A DNA stretch of 64,000 bases from the NCBI GenBank assembly GCA_002749535.1, contig MZZL01000407.1, positions 237,936 through 301,935 on the forward strand, read 5' to 3'. The DNA is from Apophysomyces variabilis. Lineage: Eukaryota; Mucoromycota; Mucoromycetes; Mucorales; Mucoraceae. Below the pieces are notes generated by a model. It made no database searches and was not told the DNA's origin. It was given only the letters and a program-made list of their open reading frames with translations. Shown here piece by piece: positions 56,571 through 64,000 of this stretch (its first letter is position 1; each line of letters opens with the position of its first letter). The translations under genes and the position numbers were made by a program.

Positions 56571-57346
56571 ACTGCGAATAATATGGAAACAAAGAGTCAG
56601 CAAAGGTTCCCATATCTTGAGCAGGTAATCGTTTTTAGTCACCCGTGAACTGAGGCTGCCATCAAGAAACACCCTTTGATATTCGATTATCTGAAACCTT
56701 AATGCATTAAAACGGATTGCGTTTGTCAATTTTCGATTCGTATATCATCACCAACAGTCTTAAGTAATTTGCAGTACATGCAAAAATTTCTGGCACGATG
56801 ACATCGAAGAGGATTTCTTGATCATTGCTAGATATTTGTGCGCATCTGAGAAGCTGTTTTCTTGGATTGCCAGCTGACATAAATTAAAATGAGCAAAGCA
56901 CCCTTAACACAATAAAATCAAACCACGGTACTATACCTTAAAAACAATCGCACAAGTTTGCTTCAGCTTCTCTGGCAAACTATGGCGAGACACTTTGCAT
57001 TTTGCAACATGGATGCTGCAACATCGTCCAACTCATTATCAGCAAACAATGATGCTTGCCCCTCGGTGGTCATATCAACCAAAATTCAGGATAGATGAGA
57101 GCACAAAACCGCTTTTTTTTTGGACAACAGAGACAAGGAAATCAATCAGCAACGATTTCAAACAGATTGACAAATTGTTCTTGCCTTATGATCTTCCTTT
57201 CGGAGACAGACAACCTCGAACCTTGTTTGAAACGTTGATGAAATTCAACAGCCCGCCTTTTGATGGCTGTGCCGACGGATAACTGCTCCTTGCTTTCATT
57301 GACATATACTTCATCCGGCTCTCTCTGTTGGTCATCAAAAAAATGG
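56571..57346. other. Weak ORF only
   Basis: A plus frame of 95 codons (56995-57282; MLQHRPTHYQQTMMLAPRWS, LFLPYDLPFGDRQPRTLF) is open. It has no known motif, and two other frames are nearly as open. No other feature seen. Confidence 0.25.
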
Positions 57347-58420
57347 TCAATACGTAAGGTTAAAATATGATAAAAGACTCTTCGTATGTAGTGCTTGCAG
57401 CGTATGGTGAAAGCGTTCGATACCTATGCCATTCTGCACGCATGATCGCAATATGTCGTCAATGGATTTAGAAATGGCACATCGATGTGTTAGATATGCC
57501 GGAAACAACGATGCCAGATGTCTTGGGAGCTGTTCCATTATCCGCTCATCGTGGGCATTCAATGTACTCTCATACAATTTATTGCTGCATATATATCGCA
57601 AGGATATGATATAAAAGCACCTATACAGAAAGTCCAGTTAGCACTAAGTCAAATGTGCTCTATCTAACGTAATTTACATGTCAAGGTCAACAGCGCGTCT
57701 TGCTTAGGGATCTCTGTTGTACTCTTTGATATTAAGGAGATGCCCGCATTCTTTGCATTTTATTCTTTCTGCCACTCAATGATGAGGAAAACAAAGAAAC
57801 ATTTTCGGGTTGTACATCGCAGTTGTTATCGCGCATATTGTTTCGGAGAGCAAAGAACTCTGATTTTGGCCGTATCCAAAAAGCGCCTCGTCTGTACTCG
57901 GATGGATAACCATCCCTAATCAAGCGACTTAAGACATTCGAAAAATATTGACGAGCACTCCATTTGGAGCTTATGTGTAGATTTGGTCGTCGTCAGCAAT
58001 ATCCTCGGTATCAGTATCACTTTGATCGTCCACAACAGCAACAGCTTCAAAGGCATTATTGTTGTCATCAACGTCTTCATCATTTGTATCTTCTTCAATT
58101 TCCCCCAGCAAATCATGCAAACTGCGTCTCTGTATAACATATTTAGGTCTTAGATGAACTTATATAGTAGCTGTTACCTCAGCGGATCCAACATCAACTG
58201 CAAATTTTGTAGTATCTTGGAAAGAGGTTGAAGCGTCATTTACCGTTGACTCTACTTCTACTGTATTGATTCTGCTAGATTCCGAAAATGAATCACCCTT
58301 CGAATATCCATATTTTCCTCTTGTCTCTTGCGAGTACGCCCTGCACGATAATTCGGGGTGTTTTATTTTTGCCCAGAAGTTCTTCCTCTTCCTTTCATTT
58401 CTTTATACGCACAGTGAAGT
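57347..58420 (-). pseudogene. DUF6729-like gene associated with mobile elements, decayed
   Basis: In minus-strand order: an acidic stretch (EEDTNDEDVDDNNNAFEAV) near 58100; YPSEYRRGAFWIRPKSEFFAL (57900); one frame over, ERIKCKECGHLLNIKEYNRD, a C-x2-C zinc knuckle (57760); and LFPAYLTHRCAISKSIDDI then LRSCVQNGIGIERF (57520-57400). The order GxFWIxP, C-x2-C...L, then AxLTHRxxIS matches a domain common next to KDZ-type transposases in fungi (DUF6729 by my recollection). Many stops and shifts interrupt it, so it is a relic. Confidence 0.6.
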
Positions 58421-59480
58421 TAGATAATAAGAAGAATTAAATATAAGCGATCAAGACCCTGATCCTTGGTTAAAAGTTAATTCAAATGTTCGGGTTTTAT
58501 CCTAAGAGTTCTATTGGCTGCACTATACGATCTGTTTATTGGCTGAACTGATCCTAAATTACTATATGGGGTGATGAGAATTTGAGGCGTATGTTACACG
58601 ACATCGTCAAACCAGTGGTAATACCCTTCAAGAACTTTAAACGTTTGATATAAATTGCCATTTATAGCAATACCCCTAAAGAAAAGTTTTGACAATTGCT
58701 GGATAGAACTACAAACATATAAGATCTTCCGCCGTGCTGTCTCTACACAATGTGACGGAGGACGTTTTTAAGGCCTATTATAGAGATGATGGCGACATCT
58801 TTGAGTTTGACAATATGCAACCAAAGCTACAGCATATCGTAAATTCTTATACGCAAAGCATGAGAAAGCTGCCTGGAAAAGTTGCAAATACCAGCTTCGT
58901 TTTGTACAAAAAGCTTCCTTCAAAGCATTACTATTAGATACAGTCTTCTTTATAACTTTTAAACTTCTTTTCATTTACTTTAAAATGTTGATCCATAAAA
59001 TGACTTGGCAGAGAAAAGGATGACTTTGATAGGCCAATGTTATTAGACATTCAAATTCCGGTACAGATGCTGATAGGATGATATTTAAGTCCCGGTACCT
59101 TCACTGGTGGCTTTAAGTATAGCCCGCTTATGGCAGGCGTGACGCTACACCCCAAAATTCATAGGAACCACAAAACTGAGGACGTATTTAACATCCTGCC
59201 TCTTGCAAAGCACACTTTAGTCAGACGGTAAATATGCGAAAAACTGTCCGTAATTGGTATATTATTAATGGATGATTCTTTTACATAGCCGCTGCCACAT
59301 GCATCGAGCAGAAGATTCATGCAAGCCATTGCTCTTTCCCATTAAGCAATCTACAAGAAAACGCTATTGATTGCATTCTTGAAGTAAGGATATTCTAACC
59401 CGACGCAGGAGAACCTCGAAAGGCCGCCCTAGGCAGTAATCATCCTGTTATGACATGGCAATTATAAAGGAAGGTACTTC
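58421..59480. other. Spacer with one short ORF
   Basis: A 67-codon plus frame at 58734-58937 (TEDVFKAYYRDDGDIFEF, GKVANTSFVLYKKL) is protein-like but has no known motif. Nothing else recognised. Confidence 0.3.
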
Positions 59481-59629
59481 CTTGTCTCTTGGACGAGGTA
59501 GATCTGTCTCTTGGACAGCTTCCTGGTTGTCACCGCGTTAATGTACCATACAGCGTTGCTCTTGCTGCCAAGAGTTTGAAAGGGTGCCACCTTGTCTCTT
59601 GGACTAGGCGGATCTGTCTCTTGGACAGC
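59481..59629. repeat. 39-bp direct repeat, two copies 110 bp apart
   Basis: 59481-59519 and 59591-59629 match at 36 of 39 positions. Each itself contains TCTCTTGGAC twice, so the 10-mer occurs four times in 150 bp. No coding support; it could be a small tandem duplication or a site array. Confidence 0.8.
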
Positions 59630-61167
59630 CTTTTAGGCATCGATGGTTCTTATGCGCTGGCGATATTCGAAACACAATGCCAAATATATGTACGTTGTAA
59701 GGTATGAATGTTTTAAGAAGTTGAGATGATAAACTAAATTTTTGTGTGCTAAATGAGATTATTTTCCTTAACAAGTTCTGTGGCTGCTATTTTTATCTAT
59801 TTAAAAATCTATTGACGATATGTAAAAACTACCATTGTTAGAGACACACAAAGCAGCAACATGAGCTATACGACGTTTGAGAGTGGCCTTGATGTTGGCA
59901 TCATGCATCTACTTGTACTACGAATATGGGGAAGCAACGAGGACACGTATATTCCTTTGTTTCACTGTTTGCAGCCGGTTTATCTTGCAGGACTATTTGC
60001 GAAAAATTTATTCGACGCGATGAATTCAGGTTTTCCATCTTTTACCGACGGGGCCATTTGATGGCTTGGCAACTTATTGATAGGAAAAGCTACATATGTA
60101 GTTCCCTGATATGATGTCGTTTCTTAACTTTTTCCTTACTAACAGACCACGGTAACTACGTCTACTATGCTTTAAACCTATCAGAGTAACAGAGTTTATC
60201 GGTAGGTTTATTTATGAGAGACAGCGTCAATAACACTAACTATTCGAAATGAAGGATGAAATCTAGGTATCTCTCAAGAAGAAGTTACCGCACTTTTATT
60301 CTACTTTCTTTCGACACAGAGTTTAAGCGAAGCTGTTTGATTGACATACTGAGACGCTGTAATCTGCAGGCTTGAAAATATACACTATTCAGAGCATCAT
60401 TTTCCCCATCGCCAGTTATCGTGCAATAGTGTGTAAAGCGACCATTGATATCTATCAAAAGGGATCATATGTATGTAATCGAGATACAGATGAGCAAGAA
60501 GTGGAGGAATTCTGGGAATACGAGAACAAGCTGGATGTTGGTATAGTACGCGACAGGCATAACTTGTATGCCGTATTTCCGCGATTCGCCATAGTCATCA
60601 CCCGCTTTCGTTTTACCATATGTTGTCAGCTGGACTGGACGTCGACTAGAAGAAAAGTAGGAGCAACAAGACACCGGTTAATGTGGCTTGAGTCTTAATG
60701 TTTTGATGGCGTCCTGGAGCTCATCACAGCCATCCCATGTCGGTACATTATCGAGGTGCCCTCCGTAACCAGCAACGCTAGCCGCAAATCAACGCGCATC
60801 TAGATTCATGCGGTAGATTGCGTTTCAAATTTGGGAAAAACAAACATTGTAATAGCTGCTCAAGAAATGCTGTAGCTATCATTTTTGTAAAGAAAAAAGT
60901 GCGAATAATGCATAAGAAATACAGGCTCTGTTTGTAACCTGTGCGAAACTCAGATCAGTTAGGGCTCAGTTGAAATGGGTGGAGCCACCATATACAGTTT
61001 GTAAAATTAATACAGCAAAATAACGGAAAAAGAATATCGGGTTATCCCCAAAGTTATATTAATAAACGATTCACAGCGAGAAAGCATTGCTGCGATTACT
61101 TGGGTGCGATGAACATGATTTTAATGCATGTTTGCCATATGTGTCGTTTAAGAGACGGAGGATGCGC
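59630..61167. other. Weak ORFs, no recognised gene
   Basis: Plus frames at 59861-60061 (66 codons) and 60372-60698 (108 codons; TDEQEVEEFWEYENKLDVGI) are open without known motifs. Both contain LDVGI, which is probably coincidence. No RNA gene seen. Confidence 0.3.
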
Positions 61168-63261
61168 TTAGAACAGAAAAGAAACAGGGTCAAGATCGAC
61201 AATGTCTTTGTAATGCTCTGTCTTGCTTGGTTTCAACGGCTTTGGTTTCAATAAATCGGTCAGCGGCTTTCTGTCTCGTTTTCCTTCGTAAATGTAACTC
61301 TCATGTGATTTTTTGAGGGCTTCAATTGCATTCATGCATCGCTGTAACAGTTGCTATTATGAATGTCAGTAAGTTCCTCTACGGCCGTACAACCCGAGTA
61401 AAATACCTGCAAGTTGAGAAAGAACTCCACAACATCCAGAACTGCTCGTTGGTTATGACGATCTTTGTTGATTTTGACTTTACTATGCCGTTCAAAAGAT
61501 ATGAACTGGCCTTGTAGAACAGGGCGCATAATCCAAAGCCTAATATAATCATCTAAAACAACGGTTGTCGATTACCATCGCTGATGCGAAGCGATCAATA
61601 GGCTTCTTTACCTTTGGCACTACTATGAAGGAAGAACACTCGTATTTCGTCAGCCAACGATGGCTCAGCGTCCGGATAACTACCGAGAATTTTTGCGAGC
61701 ATGGTGTAACAACCAAATGCTCCTTTCACATGATCAAAAACGTGGCGTCCTTTGTCACGAGTACCAAATGACCCGGAGGCTTCCAAGAGCAGGACCTCGA
61801 TTCCAGAGCTTCTCACGAATACCATGCCGTCTGCATTGTACCTTATATTTTCCAATGCTTGAAGCGGCGTTTCTCCGACACGAAAATCGTAGGCCAGCTC
61901 GGGAACGTTTGTTGCTGCGAGTCGGATGAACGGCCACAATGCATAATAGCAATATGCCGTTTCGGACTCTTTAAGATCACATGGCCGATCCTTATGATGG
62001 ATATGATCGGAGCTATCAAGAGACGGAATAATTAATCACGGCTCGCTCGGATAGAACCAGATTAGAGAAGAACTTACAATACTTGAAAAATACGCGATAT
62101 TAGGGCGAAGGTCTTTTCGTCATAGTTTTCAGGCAACTCGTTTGTGCTAAAGATCGACGACGTGCAAAGTTCGGTGCCCTATGCAATAGGAAAAGAGTTA
62201 ACGATATATGTAAATACTATTTACCTTAATTCTGAACTTACGTAGCTATCGCTACCTAACGTCATGGAAACGTACTGTCTCCATATCATCCAATTTGTTT
62301 TCGCCAGCGGAGCCTCATAGTTTATTATGTCGTATATATATTGCGGTATATCAGCTTGCTTTACAAGATTGTAACCGCATTGGATGATACCGACTGCTTC
62401 CAATCTAACGATATGTCAAACTTCGCTGCAGATTCTACTCGCACTTATTATACCCCATACCTGTAATAGTGAGAGTTTTCAAAGCTTGTTCGGGCAATAA
62501 AGTCAGCGTAAATTGCCGCAGGTGATGCGGTCTATTTAAAAGAAGGCGAACCACGATAGAATATGGTATAAGTTGCAAGGATAAAGAGGGTTGATAATAA
62601 CCGCATTTTCCAGTAGTACCTCACTGTTATCTGTGGATTGCAGGCCACTGTTATCAAGGGAACTGCTAGTAGTCATGCTTATTAAAACCCATCTGGAAAT
62701 GTACTATCTTTTTTGAACTTACTCTTTACTGTGTCCTGTCGCCACTCGCTTCGGAGCTCTCGCAGTGTCAGGGGCTTAAATTATTGGAGTGAGCTCAAGC
62801 ACGTTCACTCAATAACAGACTTCTGTGGTAATAGACATACCTGTATCTGATACCTCTCGTTTAGCGCCTGGCTTGTCGTAGCCACTGCTGGAGCTGGTGC
62901 TCGTACTTGTGCTTGCGTCATCGCTTGTGCTGATGCTGGAGCTGGTGCTTGTGCTGTTTCCGCCAATATTTACGTTGCCGCTCACAGTGTTTCTAAATAA
63001 AAACTTAGACAAGCAAACCCAAAATAGAAATTCGAATTCATGCATACGCTATTATTTTTGCGTTCTAAAATACGAATCAGTTATTATATTTGAGAATGTT
63101 GAAGTATTTTTTGTCGGCTACGGTACCTGATTAAATACGACTGGGGTTTGTTCACTCCCGCCAGTGGTCGATTTGAAATGCCGCTGCTCACTTTCGATGG
63201 GCGCAGTAACAGTCTCAGACGCATATAATTCATCCTGAACACCATTGCCCTTAGCCATCAT
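61168..63261 (-). CDS. Conserved uncharacterised fungal protein, about ten exons
   Basis: Exons (minus): 63261-63127, about 62992-62841, 62774-62723, 62692-62620, 62531-62461, 62404-62242, 62178-62078, 62012-61612, 61552-61407, 61341-61168. From the second exon on, every GT-AG junction is in phase, giving roughly 450 residues; the first exon joins one base out of phase, so the start is uncertain. A Ser/Thr-rich N-terminal part precedes a globular region: ASPAAIYADFIARTSFENSH, NADGMVFVRSSGIEVLLLE, ASGSFGTRDKGRHVFDHVKG, IRVFFLHSSAK, DDYIRLWIMRPVLQGQFISF. The ...ADG....(E)(L)LLLE.SG.(F)...DK..H..DH.KG pattern is one I associate with expanded hypothetical proteins of Mucoromycota. Acidic residues in DG, LLE.SG and DH could be an enzyme centre; the function is unknown. 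Confidence 0.75.
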
Positions 63262-64000
63262 GCTCGTTTTTCACGTACATGTGTCAAGAGTTTACCTTGA
63301 ATCTCTTCCAATTTTTTAAATACTTTTCAGCAATTGACTTTAGCAGCACACTGCCGTTTCAACCTGATCAAGTCCTTGTTTATATAGTCCAACAAAATGT
63401 TATCGCTTTTTCCTGGATATTCCGCTCTGTACGCAGAAATAATTGCAGAAGGTTTGTATTCATTGGAATCGCGATGTTGAAACTAATCCATGATTGTATG
63501 TGTCAACAATTGACAGTGCCAGGAACCTGAGCCGCCTTAGAAACCCATTTTAACGATACGCGGGGCTTAAATACAGTCTCGTGGCTCGACCAACAGTCAA
63601 ATTTCTCATCTCTCTATAAGTATACTGCATTTTCGAGACTTTTGCGCCCAAACCCATTTTGCCAGTATTTCAACCAGTTTCGCGCAAGCTATTCCGGCCC
63701 TCGTACTCTTCAATGGATAAATAGGAGTCTTTAGTTGGGAGAAAAGAGTACGTCTAGTAACGAATTAGAAGAATAGGTTCGTCTTATATATCGTTGGATG
63801 CTTTCCACGAAGGCCTAAAGGTTCGAGTTGTCCTCGGTAACAACCTTGGTAGGTTAGTGGGTCAAGATAGGTGAGGTGCAATGAATGGGTAGAAGAATAT
63901 TAAGAAGAACAATTACATAGGCATTGTTTAGGAACTTCAGGGGTACGGGAGAAGGGTCAAGTGCTTTGCAAAGTGTAGTGACTAGTTTTACGTATTGTGT
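63262..64000. other. No recognised gene
   Basis: An open plus frame at 63279-63530 has no motif. The remainder to the window edge is spacer without RNA genes or repeats that I can support. Confidence 0.4.

Noticed and set aside
63800..63860. tRNA-like GGTTCGAGT box
   Set aside because: No acceptor or anticodon stems can be formed around it. No tRNA, rRNA or snRNA could be supported anywhere in the window.

Overview
This is a nuclear window from a fungus. Short introns (about 50-100 bp, mostly GT-AG) split the genes, and the chromatin and RNA-modification proteins encoded in the right half read as fungal. The intron style, the A+T-rich intergenic DNA and several uncharacterised protein types suggest an early-diverging lineage, most likely Mucoromycota (Mucorales-like). 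That placement is an inference; no rRNA or other strict marker is present.

Layout. (1) 1-6.1 kb: a truncated Tc1/mariner transposase, a gene encoding a duplicated helical domain plus a C2H2 finger (family A), a Tc1 remnant and a small gene (family B). (2) 6.1-26.0 kb: a deeply nested transposon cluster. A decayed hAT element holds an intact Tc1/mariner element (TA duplication) and a MULE (perfect 9-bp duplication, 992-bp gap of Ns inside). A second, inverted and decayed MULE copy abuts it. That copy is split by a solo LTR (5-bp duplication) and by a 9.4-kb CACTA element, which itself carries a pogo element (TA duplication) with an apparently intact transposase. (3) 26.0-43.3 kb: an accessory region with more members of families A and B, a small CACTA-type element with a 3-bp duplication, a decayed DDE transposase, a foldback repeat and degraded coding-like DNA. 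(4) 44.9-55.1 kb: an ordinary gene block with DOT1 (H3K79 methyltransferase) convergent with MET14 (APS kinase), a small secreted knottin-like protein, and TRM7 (tRNA 2'-O-methyltransferase) convergent with SWI3 (SWI/SNF core subunit). (5) 55.4-64 kb: remnants of a Tc1 and a DUF6729-like gene, and a ten-exon gene of an uncharacterised fungal family.

How it fits together. The right-hand genes are unrelated housekeeping functions: chromatin, sulfate assimilation and tRNA modification. The left two thirds are transposon-rich. The most interesting undescribed material there is the pair of small divergent families, A (helical repeat, with a zinc finger in at least two members) and B (a Q..Q..L...DLD..L..FES core). 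They recur as a minus-strand A / plus-strand B arrangement at about 4-5 kb and 39-43 kb, with a weaker possible case at 31-33 kb, which suggests duplication of a two-gene unit followed by rapid divergence.
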